Below, one piece after another: positions 1 to 4,883 of a stretch of 6,128 nucleotides of DNA. Below the pieces are notes generated by a model. The model saw only the letters and a program-made list of their open reading frames with translations, searched no databases and was not told the DNA's origin. How positions within the stretch are numbered: the stretch's first letter is position 1; every line of letters starts with the position of its first letter. The translations under genes were made by a program, and so were the position numbers. The stretch is from NCBI GenBank assembly GCA_025922795.1, contig JAICHC010000188.1, forward strand, positions 1 to 6,128, given 5' to 3'. The stretch comes from Candidatus Binatia bacterium. Lineage in GTDB: Bacteria > Desulfobacterota_B > Binatia > UBA9968.

Positions 1-770
1 AATCCCTCTTGCCGGTGAATTTCGAAAATATTTCGCGGCCGAGCCATGGGAACGTCGATGATGTCTTTGATTTTTCCCGGCCGATGAGTCATGACCACGA
101 CCCGGTCGGCGAGGGCGACCGCTTCCACCAGATCGTGCGTGACGAACACGATGGTCTGGCGTTTTTGCTCCCATATTTTTAACAGCTCGTCCTGCAGCAC
201 CATGCGGGTCTGTGCGTCCAGCGGGCCAAAGGGCTCGTCCATCAGAATAACCGGCGGCTCATAGGCCAAAGCGCGCATGATCGAAGCTCGCTTGCTCATC
301 CCGCCCGATAACTGCGCCGGATAATATTTCTCGAAGCCGGTGAGGCCGGCCAGTTTGATGAAATGATGGACCTGCCGCTCGCGTTCGGGGCGCGGAAAGC
401 GCTTGGAGTCGAGACCGAAGCCGACATTTTCTTCCACGGTCAGCCACGGGAAAAGCTTGCTCTCCTGCGGCACGTATCCAACCCGGGTGTTAAGTCCGCG
501 CACCTCATCGCCCTGAAAGAGAATCCGTCCGGAGGACGGCGGGGAAAATCCCGCGATCAGCTTGATTAACGTCGATTTGCCGCAACCGCTCGGTCCGACG
601 ACGGTCACGAACTCGCCATAGGGTACATTCAGGCTGATTTCTTGGAGCGCCCGAATGGCGCCTTCTCCGGGGGTGCGGAAAAGCTTGGAGACAGCCTCGA
701 CCCGTATGACCGGGTTGTCTCCGGGAGCGGTTTTAGCACGCGTTTGTGTAATCGTCTCGCCTGAACTCAT
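1..770 (-). CDS. ABC transporter ATP-binding protein, SsuB/TauB type (3' end cut by window edge)
   Basis: Cytoplasmic ATPase of a nitrate/sulfonate/taurine-type importer; it would power a membrane permease fed by a periplasmic binding protein. My translation from the ATG at 770 gives 256 residues before the left edge, close to the usual 250-270, so only the C-terminal tail is missing. All ATPase motifs are visible: Walker A GPSGCGKST (about 59-67), Q-loop Gln102 in YVPQESKLFPW, signature LSGGM (154-158), Walker B VILMDEP (174-180), D-loop region GPLDA, and H-loop His212 in FVTHD. The signature continues SKRASIMRAL where many relatives have QQRVxIARAL. There is no strong Shine-Dalgarno before the ATG; a 12-codon leader frame overlaps it as ATGA. 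The partner permease is expected further left. The transported substrate cannot be told from the ATPase. Confidence 0.93.
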   Translation of the reverse strand, partial: MSSGETITQTRAKTAPGDNPVIRVEAVSKLFRTPGEGAIRALQEISLNVPYGEFVTVVGPSGCGKSTLIKLIAGFSPPSSGRILFQGDEVRGLNTRVGYVPQESKLFPWLTVEENVGFGLDSKRFPRPERERQVHHFIKLAGLTGFEKYYPAQLSGGMSKRASIMRALAYEPPVILMDEPFGPLDAQTRMVLQDELLKIWEQKRQTIVFVTHDLVEAVALADRVVVMTHRPGKIKDIIDVPMARPRNIFEIHRQEG

Positions 771-805
771 CGCTTGCCGATTTTCCGAAACACGTGTTCC
801 GCCAT
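767..805 (-). other. Possible 12-codon leader ORF overlapping the ABC ATPase start (ATGA)
   Basis: On the minus strand an ATG at 805-803 opens a frame MAEHVFRKIGKR whose TGA (769-767) overlaps the ATPase ATG (770-768) as ATGA, the usual layout of translationally coupled genes. The ATPase itself has no clear ribosome binding site, which makes coupling attractive. Against it: the short frame has no obvious Shine-Dalgarno of its own, and I recognise no known leader peptide. The open frame without a start extends back to about 872. It could equally be chance. Confidence 0.2.
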
Positions 806-824
806 GACTAGAACCCACTGTCGT

Positions 825-846
825 GGTTGAGTCAACCGCTTCAACC
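825..846. promoter_or_regulatory. Palindrome GGTTGA-G-TCAACC with an extra half-site: candidate operator
   Basis: GGTTGAGTCAACC at 825-837 is a perfect 13-bp dyad with a single central G. The half-site TCAACC occurs again at 841-846, nine bases after the first copy. It lies between the possible minus-strand -10 box (865-870) and the ATPase start, where a bound repressor could block transcription. The regulator is unknown; no regulator gene is in the window. Confidence 0.3.
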
Positions 847-976
847 CAAAGTCCGAAACTCTATATCATAACTTCCGTGGGGTTTCCTATGGGCGGACGA
901 CATTTATCCCGAGGGGATCTTAGCTTGCTTTTCGCACTTGCGTTCGGATAGTTTGTGAATCGAAAAATTTACTACC

Positions 977-984
977 GGAGGAAG
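977..984 (+). promoter_or_regulatory. Ribosome binding site for the GTG-started DUF1989 gene
   Basis: GGAGGAAG at 977-984 contains GGAGG five bases before the GTG at 987. This strong site is the reason to accept the GTG start rather than an internal ATG. Confidence 0.75.
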
Positions 985-986
985 CA

Positions 987-1622
987 GTGAAAATCATCAG
1001 CGAGACGATCATCAAGAGCAACAGCGGCAAGACCTTCGAGGTCAGAAAAGGCCAGATCATACGAGTCATCGGCGAGTCCACCGCGGATTACGTCGTTTTC
1101 AATTTGCGCAACGTTAAAGAGCGTTTCGACCAGGCGCGGACGAAAGTCGATCAGGGGAAAATTTACGTGACGACCGGCGACGTTCTGATTTCGAAGTACA
1201 ACAACGTCATGCAAACGATCGTCAAAGACACCTATCGTGGCACCCATGACATGGAAAAAGGCATGTGCAGCACTTCTTTCTACAAGAAATGGGGCGATGA
1301 AATTTTCAAGATATACGGCGGTGTTTGGAAAAGATTGGGAAGAAAAAAAGTCGTCGCACCCAAGCACGGCTGCTGGGAAAATCTCGCCAGGGCTTTGAAG
1401 CCGCACGGCGTTCTCAAAGAAGACGTGCCGAGCCCGCTCAACATCTTTCAAACCATGGTGATCAACGCCAAGACCGGCACTATGCGTTACTCGATGACCA
1501 GGCCTCGTGCGGGCGGCGACACGATGGATCTCCGCTCCGAAATGGATTGCCTGGTGGGCATCAGCGCCTGTCCCGAAGGCGGGCGGGGAAAAGATCTACA
1601 AATAGTAATTTATAAAAACTAA
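987..1622 (+). CDS. DUF1989 / urea carboxylase-associated family protein (211 aa)
   Basis: Member of the DUF1989 (UAAP) family. Known relatives include the paired CgdA/CgdB proteins, which act as carboxyguanidine deiminase in guanidine use beside a guanidine/urea carboxylase and an NMT1-type ABC transporter. Family landmarks visible here: STADYVVFNL (31-40), GDVLISKYNNVMQTIVKDT (64-82), the H87 / MCS Cys94 segment, HGCWENL (127-133) with His127 and Cys129, DVPSPLNIFQ (146-155), and RSEMDCLVGISACP (183-196) with Cys188 and Cys195. The His/Cys residues are probably metal ligands, inferred from the family. It starts at GTG behind GGAGG. Only one copy is present, without carboxylase or allophanate hydrolase nearby, so a guanidine role is not supported; it may be a stand-alone member with another substrate. 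It faces the opposite way to the transporter genes on both sides. Confidence 0.85.
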   Translation: MKIISETIIKSNSGKTFEVRKGQIIRVIGESTADYVVFNLRNVKERFDQARTKVDQGKIYVTTGDVLISKYNNVMQTIVKDTYRGTHDMEKGMCSTSFYKKWGDEIFKIYGGVWKRLGRKKVVAPKHGCWENLARALKPHGVLKEDVPSPLNIFQTMVINAKTGTMRYSMTRPRAGGDTMDLRSEMDCLVGISACPEGGRGKDLQIVIYKN

Positions 1623-1713
1623 GGTTCCAATTGTTCCAAACGTTCGAATAGTTCCGGGTGGTTTTCCCGGCGAGATCGATTGGAACATTTGGAACGGCTG
1701 GAACGTTTGGAAC
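1611..1713 (-). terminator. Likely terminator of the binding-protein transcript
   Basis: Read on the minus strand, the array A hairpin is followed by CTTAGTTTTTATAAATT (plus 1607-1623), giving a run of five T a few bases after the stem. This fits factor-independent termination for the gene ending at 1718. In the plus direction no T-run follows the stem, so for the DUF1989 gene termination is less certain. The stem is far longer than a normal terminator. Confidence 0.45.
1624..1713. repeat. Repeat array A: eight 9-bp GTTCC/GGAAC units forming a long hairpin
   Basis: GTTCC-type cores begin at 1624, 1633, 1642 (GTTCG) and 1651, exactly nine bases apart. The inverse core GGAAC begins at 1682, 1691, 1700 and 1709, again nine apart. 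The arms 1624-1655 and 1682-1713 are in register: I count 25 of 32 positions complementary, with mismatches confined almost wholly to the filler between cores. The 26-base loop region includes an inner CCGGG (1654-1658) / CCCGG (1666-1670) stem. The array fills the gap between two convergent genes, from two bases after one stop codon to four bases before the other. Confidence 0.9.
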
Positions 1714-1717
1714 TGAC

Positions 1718-2722
1718 CTACTTATATAATTTGTCAATAAAACCGCTCGCCTCCAACTCCTTTAAAAAACTGATGTCGGTGAAGTCAGAAGGTTTGGCTT
1801 GCGCGGCTTTTGGGTTTTTGGCCTTCAACTGGTCGAGGTAGAGCTGGATGCCCGGCTCGGTAGGGTACGGAACCTTTTGAGTCAGTTTGGCGACGATCTG
1901 ATGATAAGCTTCTTCGACCGATTTTTGGTCCTTGATCGCCAGATACTTCTGTAGGACTTTTTGCGCGCCCTTCGGATTGCTCAGATTGTAGTGGCTGGCT
2001 TCGACGTAAGCCCTCAAGAAGCCGCGCACCGTGTCGGGCTTTCTCTTAATATAGTCACGCGTAGTGGCGACGCCGTTTAACTGCCACTCGACATCGAGCT
2101 TGGTGAAATCGAGCATCGGCCTCAGGCCGATCTCTTTGGCTCTTAATGTCTCCGGAGCCTGCAAGAGCGTCGCTTGCAGCGCGTTGGTTTGCATCGCCGC
2201 CAGGCGTGATGGAATCGAGCCGGCTTGCACGTAGGTAACTTCGGTCTCTTTTATTCCGAATCGGTTTAGGACGGTGAGCGCGGCGGCATTGTCTGCACCG
2301 CCGATGCGGCTCACGCCGAACTTCTTGCCTCTCAGGTCCTCCACTCGTCTGATCTCGTCGGTGACAAAAAGCACGTAGGGAAAGCGATTGGCTCCGCCCG
2401 CAACCAGCACAGCGCCGGACCCTTGTAAATTGCTGGTGACCACTGCGGAAGCTCCGGCGTGGACGATCGGTGTTTCACCCGATACCAGGGCCGTGACGGC
2501 GAGCGGCGCGCCCACGAGCAACACCAAGTCGGCGTCGAGCCCATGCTTGGCATAAAAGCCCATCTCTTTTGCCGTCCAGACGTTCGCTTGAGTCGGCGCA
2601 ATCACCGTGTAGGCGACGCGAAGTTTTTCCAGGGTCTGCGCGTTCGCGAGCGAGTAATGCAGCGACACCGCAGAGGCCAGGAAAACTATCAATCCAATTC
2701 GTCGCAAGATTCGGCTTCTCAT
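1718..2722 (-). CDS. Periplasmic ABC substrate-binding protein, NMT1/SsuA-TauA type
   Basis: Captures a small substrate in the periplasm and delivers it to an ABC permease. Residues 1-28 are a Sec signal peptide: basic start MRSRILRR, hydrophobic core, and ANA before Gln29 as a signal peptidase I site; there is no lipobox Cys. The mature part follows the NMT1/THI5-like fold: LRVAYTVIAPTQANVWTAKE (34-53) then GFYAKHGLDADLVLL, HAGASAVV in lobe one, RVEDLRGKKFGVSRIGGADN at the hinge, and LNRFGIKETEVTYVQAG. Length 334 is normal. The start has GGGAGAG (2734-2728) five bases upstream; the stop is TAG. It follows the ATPase fragment by 106 bp. Substrates in this superfamily range over sulfonates, nitrate, thiamine precursors and aromatic acids, so specificity cannot be assigned. 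Confidence 0.92.
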   Translation of the reverse strand: MRSRILRRIGLIVFLASAVSLHYSLANAQTLEKLRVAYTVIAPTQANVWTAKEMGFYAKHGLDADLVLLVGAPLAVTALVSGETPIVHAGASAVVTSNLQGSGAVLVAGGANRFPYVLFVTDEIRRVEDLRGKKFGVSRIGGADNAAALTVLNRFGIKETEVTYVQAGSIPSRLAAMQTNALQATLLQAPETLRAKEIGLRPMLDFTKLDVEWQLNGVATTRDYIKRKPDTVRGFLRAYVEASHYNLSNPKGAQKVLQKYLAIKDQKSVEEAYHQIVAKLTQKVPYPTEPGIQLYLDQLKAKNPKAAQAKPSDFTDISFLKELEASGFIDKLYK

Positions 2723-2781
2723 CGTTGCTCTCCCGTGTTTTGGGTTTGACCTGCGGATCCGATCGGGTTGATCGCTGGTCG

Positions 2782-2807
2782 TGTGGGCAGGCCCACAATA
2801 GTTTTTT
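2782..2807. promoter_or_regulatory. Perfect dyad TGTGGGC-AG-GCCCACA followed by T6
   Basis: TGTGGGC at 2782-2788 and GCCCACA at 2791-2797 are perfect inverse copies separated by AG. Six T follow on the plus strand at 2802-2807. As RNA it is a plus-strand terminator-like hairpin, which would stop antisense transcripts because the genes around it run the other way. As DNA it is a candidate operator some 60 bp before the binding-protein start. On the minus strand TATTGT overlaps its edge (2800-2795) as a possible -10 box without a convincing -35. Confidence 0.35.
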
Positions 2808-2828
2808 GGCAGCCAATATCACATGCTT

Positions 2829-3326
2829 TTACGCGTGTGCGCGCGCGGTCTTTGTCCGGTCTTCTTTGGGTAGTCGGCGCAATTCGAGGCTGAACTCTAC
2901 GTTGGCGAGGACGGTGCGCCACGGCAGTAAAGCGAAAGCTTGAAATACGACGGCGCGGTCGGGCCCCGGCGCGGTGACCTGCTTGCCGTCGATGAGAATC
3001 TTGCCGCTATCGTAAGGGATTAAGCCGTCGATCATCTTGAGCAAGGTGGTTTTGCCGCACCCGCTCGGCCCGATAATGCTGACAAACTCGTTCTCGCGGA
3101 TGGAAAGACTCACATCCGCCAGTGCTCTGACTTCCGTGGTTTGTTCTTTGACGGTTTTGTGAAAGCTTTTCGAGACCGCCTGGATCTCGACCAGGGAGTT
3201 CGACTCGTTCCATTTGTTCGAGACGTTCAATTCGTTCAAGGCGTTTGAAGATCGAACCGGTTGTCGGACGATTAGAACGGTCTGAACGTTTTGGACCGGG
3301 CCTTCATTTGCCGGTGATTGCCTCAT
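2829..3326 (-). pseudogene. Truncated ABC transporter ATPase (only the N-terminal half of the nucleotide-binding domain)
   Basis: SsuB/TauB-like ATPase cut short. From ATG 3326 the frame gives 165 residues. Present: the domain start LVEIQAVSKSF (45-55), Walker A GPSGCGKTT (86-94), and Q-loop Gln129 in AVVFQAFALLPWRTV. The frame ends at TAA after LPKEDRTKTARAHA, where intact relatives continue with the helical domain. Signature LSGGQ, Walker B and H-loop are absent; I checked all three minus-strand frames as far as 2722 and found no remnant, so this is loss of the 3' half rather than a simple frameshift. It could not hydrolyse ATP alone. Residues 28-43 are an Asn-x-x repeat made by repeat array B. 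The start is uncertain: the frame stays open to 3446 inside the decarboxylase gene; ATG 3326 overlaps that gene's end by 23 bases and has only weak Shine-Dalgarno character. The intact ATPase at 1-770 is a different paralogue, not its missing end. Confidence 0.8.
3198..3296. repeat. Repeat array B: 9-bp GTTC/GAAC units inside the ATPase fragment's 5' end
   Basis: GTTC-type cores begin at 3198, 3207, 3216, 3225, 3234 and 3243 (GTTT), always nine bases apart. The inverse cores GGAC/GAAC end at 3269, 3278, 3287 and 3296, also nine apart, with one further GAAC at 3254-3257 out of phase. Core positions pair symmetrically (3198 with 3296, 3207 with 3287, 3216 with 3278, 3225 with 3269), although the filler is largely diverged (I count about 18 of 31 positions complementary). 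Same design and nearly the same core as array A. Confidence 0.8.
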
Positions 3327-4737
3327 CGTCTCTGCCTGGTTCGTATGGCCGCGTGTCGCGCGCAAGATCGATTTTGTTGAGCACCTCGTCGGGCGCCTGC
3401 GCTTCTTTTGGAAAATGATATGGCGGCAGCGGTTTGGTCGCATCAAAAATCAATTTGGTTTCCATCGGTCCTTTCTCAAGCCGGTTGAAGCCGTAGGCCG
3501 TGGGATTGAGATGCGAGCCGATGATGTTGGGAATGATTACCAGGTCCCGATCGGCCTGGAAGCGCATCGCGAGCGCCCAAAGCACTTGAGTTTCGTTGAA
3601 CACATCGACATCGTCGTCGACGACGATCACATGTTTGATGTTCGGGTCGGTGACTATTGCCGCAAGGGCGGCCTGTTTCGGATCGCCTTCGGCTCTTTTT
3701 TTGACCGAGATATAACAATGCGAGCGGGCGGCGCCGGAAATCGGCATGTTGACGCCGGTGGTGCTTGGCACGACATCCTGGATGCGCTTGAGCAAACTGC
3801 CCAGCCGCGGCGCGGCGCCGATGATATTGTGCTCAAAATGAGCGCTATGGATGCATTGATAGATCGGATTTTTCCGCATTGTGATCGCGGTGACTTCGAT
3901 GTAGGGTTGTTCGCCTTCTTTGTAGTAGTAATGCGGCCATTCGCCGAAGGGGCCTTCGTAATGGCGCTTTTTCGGCGGCACGATGCCTTCGATGATGATC
4001 TCGGCGCGGGCCGGCACCATCAAATCGACCGTCTCGGCCTTCACCACTTCCAGTGGCTCGCCTAAAAATGCGCCCGCGATCTCCAGCTCCGAGCCGATGC
4101 CGGCCTGTTTGCTGACCGCGGCCATGTTCAATGCCGGATGATGGCCGACGGCGAGGGCCACTTCCATTGTTTCGTTATGATCTTCGTATTCTGCACGCAC
4201 ATAGTTGGCGTGATTGGCCGGATTGACCATCAGGCCGAGCTGTCTCTTGCCCTGCTTTTGGTGGCGGTAGATGCCGACATTGACCGCACCGGTGCCGCGC
4301 TCCTTGCAAATCATCGCGGCCGCATTGACGTAGGCGCCGGCGTCGCCCTCATTGAGAGTCAGAACCGGCAAGAGATCGAGATCGGCAGCATCGCCTTTGA
4401 GGATGACTTCCTTGCACGGCGCGTCCCGCGCAGGAATTTCTTCAACCGGTACCGGATTGTGCTCCCGGTGCGCCAGATCTTTGACCATCTGCGGCACCGA
4501 AGGTGAGCCCAATGACAATGCCAGCCGTTCATAGGTGGCGCCGAGATTGATCACCAGTGGAATTTTCGATCCCTTGATGTTTTTGAAAAATACCAATGGA
4601 AATTCATTTTTTCGTTCGAACTTCTCGACGATGGCGCTGGCTTCGTAACGCGGATCGATTTCTTTATCGACAACCACGACGTCCTTGGGGCGCTTTTCCA
4701 ACAATTCATCCAAATAACTGCGAAAATCTTTGGGCAT
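3304..4737 (-). CDS. UbiD-family prenyl-FMN-dependent decarboxylase (477 aa)
   Basis: Cytoplasmic decarboxylase of the UbiD family, which uses prenylated FMN made by UbiX to remove (or add) CO2 on aromatic or alpha,beta-unsaturated acids. The N-terminus FRSYLDELLEKRPKDVVVVDKEIDP is the usual UbiD opening. The catalytic Glu pair appears in YEGPFGEWPHYY as Glu261 and Glu266, matching the E-x4-E of Fdc1 (E277/E282). Arg165 in GKRQLGLM is the likely counterpart of Fdc1 R173. HVIVVDDDVDVFNETQVLWALAMRFQADRD (369-398) is the typical C-terminal-half signature. Length is normal and the frame intact. GGAGGTAAG (4750-4742) precedes the ATG. It is the first gene of a minus-strand run with the ATPase fragment and the binding protein. 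No UbiX is in the window. Substrate unknown. Confidence 0.93.
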   Translation of the reverse strand: MPKDFRSYLDELLEKRPKDVVVVDKEIDPRYEASAIVEKFERKNEFPLVFFKNIKGSKIPLVINLGATYERLALSLGSPSVPQMVKDLAHREHNPVPVEEIPARDAPCKEVILKGDAADLDLLPVLTLNEGDAGAYVNAAAMICKERGTGAVNVGIYRHQKQGKRQLGLMVNPANHANYVRAEYEDHNETMEVALAVGHHPALNMAAVSKQAGIGSELEIAGAFLGEPLEVVKAETVDLMVPARAEIIIEGIVPPKKRHYEGPFGEWPHYYYKEGEQPYIEVTAITMRKNPIYQCIHSAHFEHNIIGAAPRLGSLLKRIQDVVPSTTGVNMPISGAARSHCYISVKKRAEGDPKQAALAAIVTDPNIKHVIVVDDDVDVFNETQVLWALAMRFQADRDLVIIPNIIGSHLNPTAYGFNRLEKGPMETKLIFDATKPLPPYHFPKEAQAPDEVLNKIDLARDTRPYEPGRDDEAITGK

Positions 4738-4741
4738 TCGG

Positions 4742-4750
4742 CTTACCTCC
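4742..4750 (-). promoter_or_regulatory. Ribosome binding site of the UbiD-family gene
   Basis: Read on the minus strand, GGAGGTAAG lies just before the ATG at 4737, with GGAGGT seven bases from it. It fixes the start. Confidence 0.7.
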
Positions 4751-4775
4751 GACTCGATTTCGGTGCTTGCTCAGC

Positions 4776-4785
4776 GACCCGGGTC
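4776..4785. repeat. Palindrome GACCCGGGTC in the UbiD leader
   Basis: A perfect 10-bp palindrome about 40 bases upstream of the UbiD start codon, downstream of its possible promoter. It may be an operator half or chance; no further support. Confidence 0.2.
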
Positions 4786-4801
4786 CCGGATTATTGGCTA
4801 A

Positions 4802-4831
4802 GCTATGCGCGCAATTGCGCACGACTGTCAA
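4802..4831 (-). promoter_or_regulatory. Possible UbiD promoter with palindrome GCGCAATTGCGC inside its spacer
   Basis: On the minus strand TTGACA (4831-4826) is a consensus -35 box. With an 18-bp spacer the -10 would be CATAGC (4807-4802), only three of six matches. The perfect 12-bp palindrome GCGCAATTGCGC (4809-4820) occupies the spacer, a typical place for a repressor site; an overlapping reading TGCGC-N6-GCGCA (4806-4821) is also symmetric. Confidence 0.35.
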
Positions 4832-4843
4832 GCCGAGCCTTCC

Positions 4844-4872
4844 TTGACACCTCCCAGCCGTTCTTTTAACTG
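4844..4872 (+). promoter_or_regulatory. Possible promoter of the LLM oxidoreductase gene
   Basis: A consensus -35 TTGACA at 4844-4849 is followed after 16-17 bp by TTAACT/TAACTG (4866-4872), a poor -10. If used, transcription would begin only a few bases before the ATG at 4884, which has no visible Shine-Dalgarno; a leaderless or nearly leaderless message would fit both facts. It stands back to back with the UbiD promoter, the two TTGACA boxes being 12 bp apart. Confidence 0.35.
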
Positions 4873-4883
4873 TAGCCGCGGGC

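Larger units (their letters stand above)
771..986. promoter_or_regulatory. Divergent intergenic region between ABC ATPase and DUF1989 gene
   Basis: This 216-bp stretch separates two divergent genes and must hold both promoters. On the minus strand TATGAT (870-865) matches five of six positions of a sigma-70 -10 box, but no good -35 lies 16-18 bp upstream. On the plus strand TTGCTT (925-930) and TAGTTT (949-954) are a weak pair with an 18-bp spacer. A small hairpin ATCCC-GAG-GGGAT sits at 906-918. The 13-bp palindrome at 825-837 is listed separately. I looked for the conserved elements of a guanidine-I (ykkC) riboswitch because of the DUF1989 gene and did not find them on either strand. Confidence 0.4.

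Noticed and set aside
771..986. Guanidine-I (ykkC) riboswitch before the DUF1989 gene
   Set aside because: Suggested by the family's link to guanidine use, but I could not find the conserved sequence blocks on either strand.
972..1451. 159-codon minus-strand open frame opposite the DUF1989 gene
   Set aside because: The plus strand carries strong DUF1989 motifs and a GGAGG site; the antisense frame is a shadow.
1624..1713. CRISPR-like array
   Set aside because: Units are 9 bp with a 5-bp constant core and are inverted half-way; CRISPR repeats are longer, direct and nearly identical, with spacers of about 30 bp.
1..3326. The two ATPase genes as two halves of one split gene
   Set aside because: The ATPase at 1-770 is complete through the H-loop and has its own Walker A and Q-loop, and the two sequences differ throughout the shared part, so they are paralogues.
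3327..3446. Upstream extension of the truncated ATPase frame to the ATG at 3446
   Set aside because: This would place 40 further codons inside the UbiD coding region; the translated stretch looks like an out-of-frame read of UbiD and not like an ABC N-terminus.
3415..4065. 216-codon plus-strand open frame, the longest one opposite the UbiD gene
   Set aside because: It lies antisense within the UbiD gene, whose full motif set and ribosome binding site are clear; the antisense translation shows no recognisable domain and no Shine-Dalgarno.
4507..4883. Overlapping small frames at the UbiD 5' end and in the divergent region (4596-4847 plus, 4706-4954 minus)
   Set aside because: They cross the gene start and promoter region, have no ribosome binding sites and no recognisable protein features.
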